Shown here: piece by piece, positions 43,868 to 51,933 of the stretch | Layout: the number at the start of each line of letters is the position of its first letter | Position numbering within the stretch: position 1 is the first letter of the stretch | Assembly (NCBI RefSeq): GCF_018327705.1 | Contig: NZ_BNEM01000001.1 | Coordinates: forward strand, 1,798,001 to 1,862,000 | Reading direction: 5' to 3' | DNA from: Catellatospora sp. TT07R-123 | GTDB taxonomy: Bacteria; Actinomycetota; Actinomycetes; Mycobacteriales; Micromonosporaceae | DNA length: 64,000 bases | Made by a program: the position numbers and the translations under genes | Notes under the pieces: model-generated | What the model saw: the letters and a program-made list of their open reading frames with translations, nothing else | What the model was told of the DNA's origin: nothing | Database searches by the model: none

Positions 43868-46177
43868 CTATCCGCCCAGCGCGGCGAGCTCCGCGCGCAG
43901 GCCGACGTCGGTGGCCTTCAGCAGGTCGACCAGCGCCGTCTCGGTGGCGGGCACGGCCGCGTAGAGGGGCGTGAACCGCGCCCCGCGCAGCTGCTTGGCC
44001 TGCCAGCCGGTCGGCCCCAGGTGGATGCGGCGCATGCCGTGGGCGTACGCGTACTCGATCGGCAGGTAGTAGGCCGCGTTGAAGTAGCCGGCGACGTCGC
44101 GGCTGTCCGGCAGCAGCAGGCCCGCGCTGTACAGCAGCAGCTCGCCGGTGCCCGCGATCAGCGTGGCGCTGGCGACCGGCTGGTCGCCGACGCTGACCAT
44201 GGTGAGGATGAAGTCGTCGCCGCACCGGTCCACCAGGCGCTGGTAGACCGCCAGCGCCTCGTGCTCGTCCCGGTAGCCGCCGCGCTGGAGGTAGCCCTGC
44301 GCGTTGAGCCAGGCGGCCGCGGCCAGGTGCGGGCGGCACTGCTCGCCGGTGAACACGTCCACCCGGCCGCCGGCCCGCGCGGCGGTCTCCCGGCGCGCGT
44401 TGCTGCGCCGGCCCTTGGACAGCATCGCCAGGTAGTCGTCGATGCCGTCGCCGGGCAGGTCGAGCACCGGGTAGAGGTCGGCCATCCCGACCGCGAAGCC
44501 CTCCTGCTCGAGCACGTCGAGCAGCGGGTCGCCCTGCGGCACGTGCAGCAGCGCCGGGACGGCCTGCTGCCGCCCGGCCTCGGCGACCAGCCCGGCGACC
44601 AGCGTGCTCAGCTGCGCCGCGGTGGGCTCGGCGGCGGCCACCACCGGGGAGCCGTAGCCGGTCGCCGCGCAGACGAGCTGCCTCGGGTAGGCGGCGCGCA
44701 GCGCCTCCAGCTGCGCGGGATCGACTTCCAGCCCGGCCACCGCCCCGCTGGCGACGTCGGCGGCGTTCATCCGGGGCGCGGGGCTGAGCGTGTCGCGCAG
44801 CCACAGGGCGGGACCGTCGGGCAGGCCCAGGAACCGCACGGGCTCGCTGGTGCCCGCCGCCCAGGCCAGGCTGGCGCGCGGATCGGCGGGGCGGCCCGGC
44901 CACCAGTGCGCCGCGCGGTCGGGCTCGGCGACCAGGACCGGTTCGACCGTGTCGATGCCGACCGCGGCCACGGCGGCGGCGGCGTTGCCCGCGGCGGCCT
45001 CGGCCGTGTCGCCGGTCGCGATGATCCGGCCCAGCCGGTCCCAGGAGGACAGCAGCTGGCCGACCCGGGCGCCGGGCGCCGCGGTCACCCGCACGTCGAC
45101 CACCCCGGCCACGGCCCGCGCCGCGTCGGCGCCGCCGACGCGGGTGACCAGCCCCGGGGACGCGGTGAGGAAGTGCACCGCGGCGCCCCGGGCGGCGCGG
45201 GCCGGCCGGCCCGGGTCGGTCCCGGAGCACACGGTGATGAGGTCGCCCACGATGTTGCCGCCGTATGCCAGGTCCAGCAGCGGGATCAGTTCGTCGCCGG
45301 GCAGCCGGCCCGCGCACTCGACCAGGTGCGGCACGCCGTCGACCAGGATCCACTCGCTGTGCAGCGTGCCGTAGCCGAAGCCGACCGCCGCGACGAACGC
45401 CCGCAGCGAGGTTTCGAGCCGCTCAGCCACCTCGGCGGGCAGCGGGGCGGGCATGACGTGGCCGAGCTCGACCGGGTGGCGGCCGGGCAGCACGGACTTC
45501 GCGGTGATGTTCGCGAAGACGACCTCTCCGGCGCGGACGATCGCCTCGATGCTGAGCTCGGGCCCGTGCAGCCGCTCCTCGACCAGGTAGCGCGGCCGGA
45601 ATCCGCGCGGCGCGCGCATCAGCGGCTCGTCGGCGTCGACGGTGCGCTGCCACGCGGCGTCGACGTCGTCACCGGCGCCGAGCAGCTGCACCCCGACGCT
45701 GGCCTGCCGGTTGGCGGGCTTGAGCACGAACTCCGCCCGCCCGAACGCACGGATGTCGTCCGGGCCGGTCACCTCCTGCCAGGCGGGCTGGGCCACCGCA
45801 CGGCGCGCGGCGGCGCGGCGCAGCCGGGTCTTGTCGCGCAGGTTGCGCGCGGCCTCCAGCCCCGCGCCCGGCATGCCGCGCAGGTGCGCCAGCGCCGCGG
45901 CGCCGACGACGCCGTATTCCTGGCCGGGGATGATCGCGCCGAGCTCGTCGGGCAGCGCGAGCGCGCCCATGATCTCCAGCGCGGCGGCCTCGTCCTGGAT
46001 CGGCGCCTCGACCAGCTCGGCGATGCATGGATAAGCGTCGACCTTTTCGCGCAGTCCACGTGCGGCAATTACGTCAGGATCATCGACGATGATGAGTCGG
46101 CCAGGTGGCAGGGCGCGTTCGACGCCGGGCAGCAATGCGATCCCGAATCCCACCATAACAACCGTGCTGTCAGGCAC
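43868..46177 (-). CDS. ATP-grasp ligase fused to a FemX/BioF2-like GNAT
   Basis: A 769-aa two-domain protein. The N-terminal half (about 1-400) has a pre-ATP-grasp region (GAIIPGQEYGVVGAAAL) and an ATP-grasp fold (AEFVLKPANRQASVGVQLL; YLVEERLHGPELSIEAIV; GTLHSEWILVDGVPHLVECAGRLPGDE with metal-binding Glu). The C-terminal half (about 560-740) is GNAT-like (SKGRRSNARRETAARAGG; PLYAAVP). It could make an acyl-phosphate on an amino acid and transfer another acyl group in the same protein. It is divergent from an MFS exporter. The start is a GTG; an ATG seven codons later is possible. Confidence 0.85.
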   Translation of the reverse strand: MPDSTVVMVGFGIALLPGVERALPPGRLIIVDDPDVIAARGLREKVDAYPCIAELVEAPIQDEAAALEIMGALALPDELGAIIPGQEYGVVGAAALAHLRGMPGAGLEAARNLRDKTRLRRAAARRAVAQPAWQEVTGPDDIRAFGRAEFVLKPANRQASVGVQLLGAGDDVDAAWQRTVDADEPLMRAPRGFRPRYLVEERLHGPELSIEAIVRAGEVVFANITAKSVLPGRHPVELGHVMPAPLPAEVAERLETSLRAFVAAVGFGYGTLHSEWILVDGVPHLVECAGRLPGDELIPLLDLAYGGNIVGDLITVCSGTDPGRPARAARGAAVHFLTASPGLVTRVGGADAARAVAGVVDVRVTAAPGARVGQLLSSWDRLGRIIATGDTAEAAAGNAAAAVAAVGIDTVEPVLVAEPDRAAHWWPGRPADPRASLAWAAGTSEPVRFLGLPDGPALWLRDTLSPAPRMNAADVASGAVAGLEVDPAQLEALRAAYPRQLVCAATGYGSPVVAAAEPTAAQLSTLVAGLVAEAGRQQAVPALLHVPQGDPLLDVLEQEGFAVGMADLYPVLDLPGDGIDDYLAMLSKGRRSNARRETAARAGGRVDVFTGEQCRPHLAAAAWLNAQGYLQRGGYRDEHEALAVYQRLVDRCGDDFILTMVSVGDQPVASATLIAGTGELLLYSAGLLLPDSRDVAGYFNAAYYLPIEYAYAHGMRRIHLGPTGWQAKQLRGARFTPLYAAVPATETALVDLLKATDVGLRAELAALGG

Positions 46178-46286
46178 TTGGCACCCCGCTCGTCTGTCTG
46201 GAAAGGATAATCATATAACATGATATAAAGATCCATCCAAAATGGATCTTGCATCGGAATGGCCGGTTCACGACGGGGGTATACCC
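46178..46286. promoter_or_regulatory. AT-rich divergent promoter with two inverted repeats
   Basis: The gap between the ATP-grasp fusion and the MFS gene is unusually AT-rich. It holds AAGATCCAT-CCAAA-ATGGATCTT (46228-46250, perfect 9-bp arms) and next to it ATCAT-ATAAC-ATGAT (46210-46224). TATAAC/TATAAA-like strings within could be -10 elements for both genes. No regulator gene adjoins it, so control is probably by a protein encoded elsewhere. Confidence 0.55.
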
Positions 46287-47591
46287 ATGGGCAAGGTCCG
46301 CCAGTACCTCAGCGAGTACGCCCCGAAGTCCCGCGCGGGACGCACCCTGGTCGCCGTGGCCGTCACCGACTCCATCGGCACCGGGCTCTACCTGGCCGGG
46401 TCGGTCCTCTACTTCGTCCGCGGCGTCGGGCTGCCAGCCGAGGGCGTCGGCCGCGGCCTGGCCATCGCCGGGGTGGTCGGCCTGCTGACCACGGTGCCGC
46501 TGGGCCTGCTCGGCGACCGGATCGGCGCCAAGAGCATGCTGATGGCGATCCAGACCTGGCGCGCGGTCATGCTGGTGCTGCTGGCCTTCGTCAGCGACCT
46601 GTCCGGCTTCGTCGTCGGCGCGATCGGCCTGACCATCGCGGTGCGCGCAGCCTACCCGGCCTCGCAGGCCCTCGTCGCCAACGTCATCACCGGGCCCGAC
46701 CGGGTCAGCACGATGGCCATGATGCGGTCGGTCCGCAACGTCGGCTACTCGCTGGGCGCTCTGCTCACCGCCCCGATCTTCGCCGCCGACACCCTCTGGG
46801 CGTACCGGTCGATCCTGCTCGTCAACGCCCTCACCTTCCTCGTCTCGGTGGTGCTGCTGGCCACGCTGCGGGTGCCCACCCAGAGCACCGAATCCGTGGC
46901 CGGGCGCGCCCGCCGCCCCGCCGGGGTCAAGGACCTGCGGTTCATGGCGCTGTCTCTGCTCAACGGCGTGTTCGCGCTGCACAACACGATGCTGGCGATC
47001 GCCGTGCCGCTGTGGGCCCTGGCCACCGACGCCCCCCGCTGGCTGGTGTCGGTGCTGTTCGCTGTGAACACCGTGCTGGCCGTGGTCTTCCAGGTCGCCT
47101 CCGCCCGCGGCAGCGACCAGCCGGGCTTCGGCGGGCGCGCCCTCACCAAGGCCGCGTTCTCGCTGGCCGCGGCCTGCCTGTTCTTCGCCGCCGCCGTCCT
47201 GGACAACCCGTACGCCGAGATCGCCGCGCTGGTGCTGGGCGTCGCCGCGCTGACCGGCGGCGAGCTGTGGCAGTCGGCGGGCTCGTGGGAGCTGGCGTTC
47301 CGGCTGTCCCCGCCGGAGCGGCGCTCGGAGTACCTGGCGGCGTTCAACCTGGGCCAGGCGGTGGCCGACATCGCCGGGCCGCTGCTGTTCACCGCCGCCG
47401 TGGCCTACCGCTCGCCCGGCTGGATCGTGCTGGCGGCCTTGTTCCTCGTGGCGTCGCTGCTGATCCGCCCCTTCGTGGGGGCGGCCGAGCGGCGTGCGAC
47501 CTGGAACCACCCCGCCCCCGAACCCACCCCGGCGCCCGCTCCGGAACCCGCCGTCGCCCCCGCCGCGACCGGGCTCCAGAAGGGCGACTGA
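46287..47591 (+). CDS. 12-helix MFS transporter
   Basis: A 434-aa MFS protein with a 12-helix layout: first helix VAVAVTDSIGTGLYLAGSVLYF, motif-A-like loop LLGDRIGAKSMLMAI, then a C-terminal Pro/Ala-rich tail of about 25 residues. It differs from the DHA2 pumps in size and motifs and resembles MFS transporters found in actinobacterial lanthipeptide and peptide clusters. Divergence from the ATP-grasp/GNAT gene suggests it moves that enzyme's product. GGGGGT precedes the ATG. Confidence 0.9.
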   Translation: MGKVRQYLSEYAPKSRAGRTLVAVAVTDSIGTGLYLAGSVLYFVRGVGLPAEGVGRGLAIAGVVGLLTTVPLGLLGDRIGAKSMLMAIQTWRAVMLVLLAFVSDLSGFVVGAIGLTIAVRAAYPASQALVANVITGPDRVSTMAMMRSVRNVGYSLGALLTAPIFAADTLWAYRSILLVNALTFLVSVVLLATLRVPTQSTESVAGRARRPAGVKDLRFMALSLLNGVFALHNTMLAIAVPLWALATDAPRWLVSVLFAVNTVLAVVFQVASARGSDQPGFGGRALTKAAFSLAAACLFFAAAVLDNPYAEIAALVLGVAALTGGELWQSAGSWELAFRLSPPERRSEYLAAFNLGQAVADIAGPLLFTAAVAYRSPGWIVLAALFLVASLLIRPFVGAAERRATWNHPAPEPTPAPAPEPAVAPAATGLQKGD

Positions 47592-47616
47592 GCGACCCGG
47601 CCACGAGCGCGAGGCC

Positions 47617-47643
47617 GGTGACCGACGGTGCCGTCGGGTCACC
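47617..47643. terminator. terminator hairpin between convergent genes
   Basis: GGTGACC/GGTCACC (7 bp) encloses GACGG/CCGTC (5 bp) with a 2-nt loop and one bulged G. Confidence 0.55.
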
Positions 47644-47730
47644 ATCTCGGCCGCCGGATCACCGGCCCGCGCGCTCGGATGGATCACCTGCCGCCCGGCG
47701 CGGTCGGCCCGCGCCGGGCGGCCCGAACAC

Positions 47731-48342
47731 TCAGGCCGCCGTCGCGGCGACCGGGACGGCGGCGGGCCGCGGCGGCTCCGCGATGCGCCAGTAGCCGAAG
47801 GCCAGGGCCAGGCCGAGGGTGACGATGCCGAGGCCGGAGATCGGCTTGACCGCCATGACCAGGATGTCCACCACCGCCAACGCGGGCATCCACAGGGCGA
47901 CGCGCCGCTGGACCGCCAGCACCACCGTCAGCGCGACCAGGCCGAAGAAGAAGAACAGCGGCCCGATGTCGTAGAACGCCGCCTGCACGCCGGGGACGTC
48001 GGCGATCCGGCCGGACAGCTCGTCCATGGCGTCCTTGGTCGTCGCGTGGAACCCGACGTACAGGTCGAGCACCATCTGGCCCGCGCTGGCGACCAGGCCC
48101 ACGATGGTGGCCGCTCCCGCGATGTTCGCGGTCAGCCGCTGGCCGCGCGTGCCGGCCGCGGCGATGCGGCGCAGCGTGAGGCAGACGACGGCGAACGCGA
48201 CGAAGCCGATGATCCACACGCTGTGCGCGACCGTCCAGCCGAGACCCGGCGACTTGCGGGCGCCGAGCGGGCGCATCAGGAACCAGGCGAGGAACAGACA
48301 CAGCGGACCGGTGACAAAGGACAGTTTCGCGATCTTGAGCAC
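47731..48342 (-). CDS. six-helix membrane protein of unknown function
   Basis: A 203-aa protein with about six hydrophobic segments, including LSFVTGPLCLFLAWFLM, IIGFVAFAVVCLTL and YDIGPLFFFFGLVALTVVLA. I do not recognise the family. The GTG at 48342 (VLKIAKLSFV) is the most likely start because upstream residues are a non-hydrophobic, Pro/Arg-rich extension. The gene stands alone between a convergent MFS gene and the region upstream of the second flavin monooxygenase. Confidence 0.65.
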   Translation of the reverse strand: MLKIAKLSFVTGPLCLFLAWFLMRPLGARKSPGLGWTVAHSVWIIGFVAFAVVCLTLRRIAAAGTRGQRLTANIAGAATIVGLVASAGQMVLDLYVGFHATTKDAMDELSGRIADVPGVQAAFYDIGPLFFFFGLVALTVVLAVQRRVALWMPALAVVDILVMAVKPISGLGIVTLGLALAFGYWRIAEPPRPAAVPVAATAA

Positions 48343-48670
48343 GTCCCGAGTATCGACCGGCGCGCGATGATCAGGCAGATGGTGATGATCACATCGCCGC
48401 GGCGGACCGCCCCGCGTCCAGGCCCCGGCACGGCCGGGCGGCGGATCCACACGGTACCTCCCCGGGCCGCCGACGCGAACGCCCCGCGGTCGTCCGCCGA
48501 CCGGCCCGGGACTGCCTCCTCGCCGGCATCAGCTTGCCGACCTGCTGTTTCTCTGCGCGTTCAGGACGCGAAGTCGGCAATCCCGAAGATGTGCGCCAGG
48601 CCACTCGGATGCCAGGGTCGTATAGCGCCGGACGTCAATGGATCACGGCGCTTGCCGGGAGGACTGATTC
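48343..48670. promoter_or_regulatory. 328-bp gene-free stretch with an inverted repeat
   Basis: No plausible gene is seen. The stretch contains TTGCCGAC (48534-48541) and GTCGGCAA (48573-48580), 8-bp arms 31 bp apart, about 90-135 bp upstream of the flavin monooxygenase start, and GATGATCA copies near 48366-48391. It should hold the promoter of the monooxygenase-P450 operon. Confidence 0.4.
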
Positions 48671-49855
48671 ATGGATAACACAGCTGTTGCTCCCCCGCAC
48701 GACGCCCTGGTCGCACAGGCCGCGGGTCTCGTGCCGCTCATCGCCGGGCACGCCGCCTGGTCCGACGAGAACCGCCGCCTGCACGAGGAGGTCGTCGAGG
48801 CGGTCACCGCGTCGGGCATCCTGCGGATGCGGGCGCCCCAGCGCTACGGCGGCCACCAGGTCGACCTGCGTACCGTCAAGGACGTCATCACCCAGATCGG
48901 GCGCGGCGACGGCTCGGCCGCGTGGACCGTGTCGGTGTGGACGATCTGCTCCTGGCTGGTCGGGCTGTTCCCCGACGAGGCGCAGGACGAGGTCTTCGCC
49001 AACCCCGACGCGCGGGTGTGCGGCCTGCTCAGCCCGGGCGGCATGGGCACGCCGGTCGACGGCGGCCTGCTGGTCAACGGCCGGTGGCCGTTCAACTCCG
49101 GCTCGCTGCAGAGCCACTGGAACTCGCTGATCGTGGTCGCGCCGATGCCCGACGGCCAGATGGCGCCGGTCATGGCCCTGGCGCCGATGTCGGACCTCCA
49201 GATCATCGACGACTGGCACACCAGCGGCCTGCGCGGCACCGGCAGCGTCACGACCGTGGCCCAGGACCTGTTCATCCCGCAGCACCGGATCCTGCCGATG
49301 GGCCCGGTCCTGCACGAGATCTACGCGTCCAAGCACAACGCCGACGTGCCGGTGTACCGCACGCCGATGCTGCTCACCGCCGCGACCACCACGGCCGGCT
49401 CGGTGCTCGGCCTGGCGGCGGCGGCCCGGGAGGCGTTCTTCGAGCGGCTGCCGGACCGGAAGATCACCTACACGTCGTACGAGAGCCAGCGTGAGGCGCC
49501 GCTGACCCACCTCCAGGTGGCCGAGGCGACGCTGCGGCTGGACGAGGCCGAGTTCCACGGCGACCGGGCCGCGGGGACGCTGGACGCCAAGAGCACCGCG
49601 GGCGAGGCCTGGACCACGGTCGAGCGGGCCCGCGTGCGCGCCGACCTCGGCCGCATGGTCGAGCTGGCCAAGGGCTCGATCGACGTGCTGAAGAACGCCA
49701 GCGGCGCGTCGTCGATCTACCAGTCGGGGCCGCTCCAGCGCATCTCGCGCGACATCGAGGCGCTGAGCCTGCACGCGATCCTGCACCCGGACACCAACTA
49801 CGAGCTGTACGGCCGCGTCCTGGCCGGGTTCGAACCCAACACCCTCTACATCTGA
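48671..49855 (+). CDS. acyl-CoA-dehydrogenase-fold flavin monooxygenase (paralogue 2)
   Basis: A 394-aa close paralogue of the enzyme at 14152: shared GRGDGS-AWT-SVW-ICSWLVGLFPDE, LRGTGSVTT, ERLPDRKITYTSYESQ and the identical C-terminal EPNTLYI. A reduced-flavin-dependent hydroxylation is expected. It is followed after 17 bp by a P450, with GGAGG between them, so the two oxygenases are co-expressed. The paralogue at 14152 instead ends the NRPS operon, which suggests two related hydroxylation steps or divergence after duplication. Confidence 0.85.
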   Translation: MDNTAVAPPHDALVAQAAGLVPLIAGHAAWSDENRRLHEEVVEAVTASGILRMRAPQRYGGHQVDLRTVKDVITQIGRGDGSAAWTVSVWTICSWLVGLFPDEAQDEVFANPDARVCGLLSPGGMGTPVDGGLLVNGRWPFNSGSLQSHWNSLIVVAPMPDGQMAPVMALAPMSDLQIIDDWHTSGLRGTGSVTTVAQDLFIPQHRILPMGPVLHEIYASKHNADVPVYRTPMLLTAATTTAGSVLGLAAAAREAFFERLPDRKITYTSYESQREAPLTHLQVAEATLRLDEAEFHGDRAAGTLDAKSTAGEAWTTVERARVRADLGRMVELAKGSIDVLKNASGASSIYQSGPLQRISRDIEALSLHAILHPDTNYELYGRVLAGFEPNTLYI

Positions 49856-49872
49856 GCCCGGAGGACTTCCCC

Positions 49873-51117
49873 ATGGAGCAGTTGACCTGCCCGCACATCA
49901 TCGACCGTACGGGTTCGGACGTGCACGCCGAGGCGGCGCAGATCCGGGCCAACGGCCCGGTGTCCCAGATCGAGCTGCCCGGCGGCGTGCTCGCGTGGTC
50001 CATCGTCGGCTACGAGGAGGCGGTCCAGGCCCTGGCCGACGCCCGCTTCTCGAAGGACCCGCGCCAGCACTGGACCGCGTTCCGCGACGGCCGGATCGGC
50101 CAGGACTTCCCGCTGATCGGCTGGGCGCTGATGGACAACATGACCACCGCGTACGGCGCCGACCACTCCCGCCTGCGGCGGCTGACCGCCAAGGCGTTCA
50201 CCACCCGGCGGGTCGAGGCCATGCGGCCCCGGGTGCGGGCCATCATCGACGGCCTGCTGGAGGAGCTGGCGGCCGTCGAGCCCGGCGAGGTCATCGACTT
50301 CAAGGCCCGCTACGCGCACCCGTTCCCGTCACGGGTGATCTGCGAGCTGTTCGGCGTGCCCGAGGAGCGGCGCGCGGCGATGCTGCGCGGCGGCGAGCTG
50401 AACGTCGACACCACCCTGACGCCGGAGGAGGTCGCGGCGAACATCGAGCAGTGGCACACGCTCATGCACCAGTTCGTCGCGGACAAGCGCCGCGAGCCCG
50501 GTGACGACCTCACCTCGGACCTGCTCGCGGCCCAGGAGGAGGACGGCAGCCGGCTCACCGACTCCGAGCTGGTCGGCACCCTGTTCCTGCTGCTGGCCAC
50601 CGGCACCGAGCCGGTGATGAACCAGCTCACCAACTCGGTGCACGTCCTGCTGTCGCACCCCGAGGAGCTGGCCCGGCTGCGCAGCGGTGAGATCACCTGG
50701 TCGCAGGTGATCGAGGAGACGCTGCGGATGGAGGCGCCGGTGGCGCACCTGCCGTTCCGGTTCCCGATCGAGGACGTCGAGGTCGGCGGGGTCGTCATCC
50801 CCAAGGGCGACCCGGTGCTGATCGGGTTCGCGGGCATCGGCCGGGACCCGGTCAAGCACGGCCCGACCGCGAGCGAGTTCGACCCGACCCGGTCCGACAA
50901 GTCGCACCTGTCCTTCGGGTACGGCATCTACCGCTGCATCGGCATGCCGCTGGCCATGCTGGAGCTGGAACTGGCCCTGCCGGCCCTGTTCGAGCGCTTC
51001 CCCGGCCTGGAGCTGGCGGTGAAGTCCGAGGAGGTCGAGCCGCAGGGCACGTTCATCATGAACGGCCGCAAGGAGCTGCCCGTCCGCCTCGCGGGCGCGG
51101 CGGTTCAGGCCGCCTGA
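49873..51117 (+). CDS. cytochrome P450 (second of a related pair)
   Basis: A 414-aa P450 with haem Cys in FGYGIYRCIGMPLAM, ExxR in EETLR, and the I-helix motif T-G-T-E-P instead of A-G-x-E-T, as in its paralogue at 41500. The two share long stretches such as IELPGGVLAWS and EAPVAHLPFR. The ATG follows GGAGG. The end overlaps the convergent HxlR gene by 13 bp. Likely oxidative tailoring; redox partners are not encoded nearby. Confidence 0.93.
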   Translation: MEQLTCPHIIDRTGSDVHAEAAQIRANGPVSQIELPGGVLAWSIVGYEEAVQALADARFSKDPRQHWTAFRDGRIGQDFPLIGWALMDNMTTAYGADHSRLRRLTAKAFTTRRVEAMRPRVRAIIDGLLEELAAVEPGEVIDFKARYAHPFPSRVICELFGVPEERRAAMLRGGELNVDTTLTPEEVAANIEQWHTLMHQFVADKRREPGDDLTSDLLAAQEEDGSRLTDSELVGTLFLLLATGTEPVMNQLTNSVHVLLSHPEELARLRSGEITWSQVIEETLRMEAPVAHLPFRFPIEDVEVGGVVIPKGDPVLIGFAGIGRDPVKHGPTASEFDPTRSDKSHLSFGYGIYRCIGMPLAMLELELALPALFERFPGLELAVKSEEVEPQGTFIMNGRKELPVRLAGAAVQAA

Positions 51118-51779
51118 GGCCGTGGAGCCAGGGCGGGCAGTGCGAACAGCGTCATGAATCGCCTGCCCGCCCGCTCATCCCCTTCGATGGTCAGGATGCC
51201 GGTATCCAGCGCCTCAGTGACGTCGCGCCCCTGGTACACCACCTCAGCCAGCACGAGCGGGGTGGTGCGGATCGTCGCGTCCGGGGCCGGTGCCGAGCCG
51301 CGGGCGATGTCCAGCCGCTGCGCGGCCACGCGCGCCCGGAAGCTGTCCTCGGCGAGGTCGAGGCCGATCTCGGCGGTCAGCCCGTCGCTGCGCGCGGGCT
51401 GGAACATGGTCCGGAACGAGATGATCAGCGAGTCGACGCTGAGCGCCTTCGGGGTGATCGGCAGCGGCGAGCGGGCGCCCCAGGCGCCCAGCTGCAAGAT
51501 GATCGGCTCCAGCTCGGCGCCCCAGGCGGTCAGCTCGTACACCGTGGACGCGGCGGGCGGGGGCAGCCGACGGCGGCACACCACGCCGGCGTCCTCCAGC
51601 TCCTGGAGCCGCTCGGTCAGCACGTTGGAGCTGATCCCGGGCAGACCGGCGCGCACGTCGGTGAACCGCTTGGGGCCGAGCAGCAGCTCGCGCGCGACCA
51701 GCAGCGCCCACCGCTCCCCGATCACGTCGAGTGCACGGGCGGCCCCGCACCCGTCGTGGTAGCTGCGTCTGGTTCCCAT
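51105..51779 (-). CDS. HxlR-family regulator with C-terminal SCP2-like domain
   Basis: A 224-aa regulator. The winged-helix domain (about 1-110) reads RALDVIGERWALLVARELLLGPKRF and GLPGISSNVLTERLQELEDAGVV, the HxlR signature. The C-terminal half (about 125-220) resembles an SCP2/sterol-carrier-like ligand pocket. HxlR proteins often sense quinones or aldehydes. It is divergent from the MFS pump at 51934, which it may repress. Its start codon lies inside a 16-bp perfect palindrome. Confidence 0.9.
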   Translation of the reverse strand: MGTRRSYHDGCGAARALDVIGERWALLVARELLLGPKRFTDVRAGLPGISSNVLTERLQELEDAGVVCRRRLPPPAASTVYELTAWGAELEPIILQLGAWGARSPLPITPKALSVDSLIISFRTMFQPARSDGLTAEIGLDLAEDSFRARVAAQRLDIARGSAPAPDATIRTTPLVLAEVVYQGRDVTEALDTGILTIEGDERAGRRFMTLFALPALAPRPQAA

Positions 51780-51791
51780 GGGGCCCCATGG
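51776..51791. promoter_or_regulatory. 16-bp perfect palindrome over the HxlR start codon
   Basis: CCATGGGGCCCCATGG covers the ATG of the HxlR gene. It could be an autoregulatory operator or fold in the mRNA to limit translation. Chance is not excluded in GC-rich DNA. Confidence 0.4.
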
Positions 51792-51933
51792 TATCCGCCT
51801 TCGGGCGTGTCGCCAGGCCTCTGGTTGTTTTTCCGAACCGGCAAGTTATAGATTCGCACCGACTAATCCATAATCGACAGTCGTTACCCGACTTCCGCCA
51901 GAGCCGGGGCCAGTCGTCTGAAGGAGAATCACC

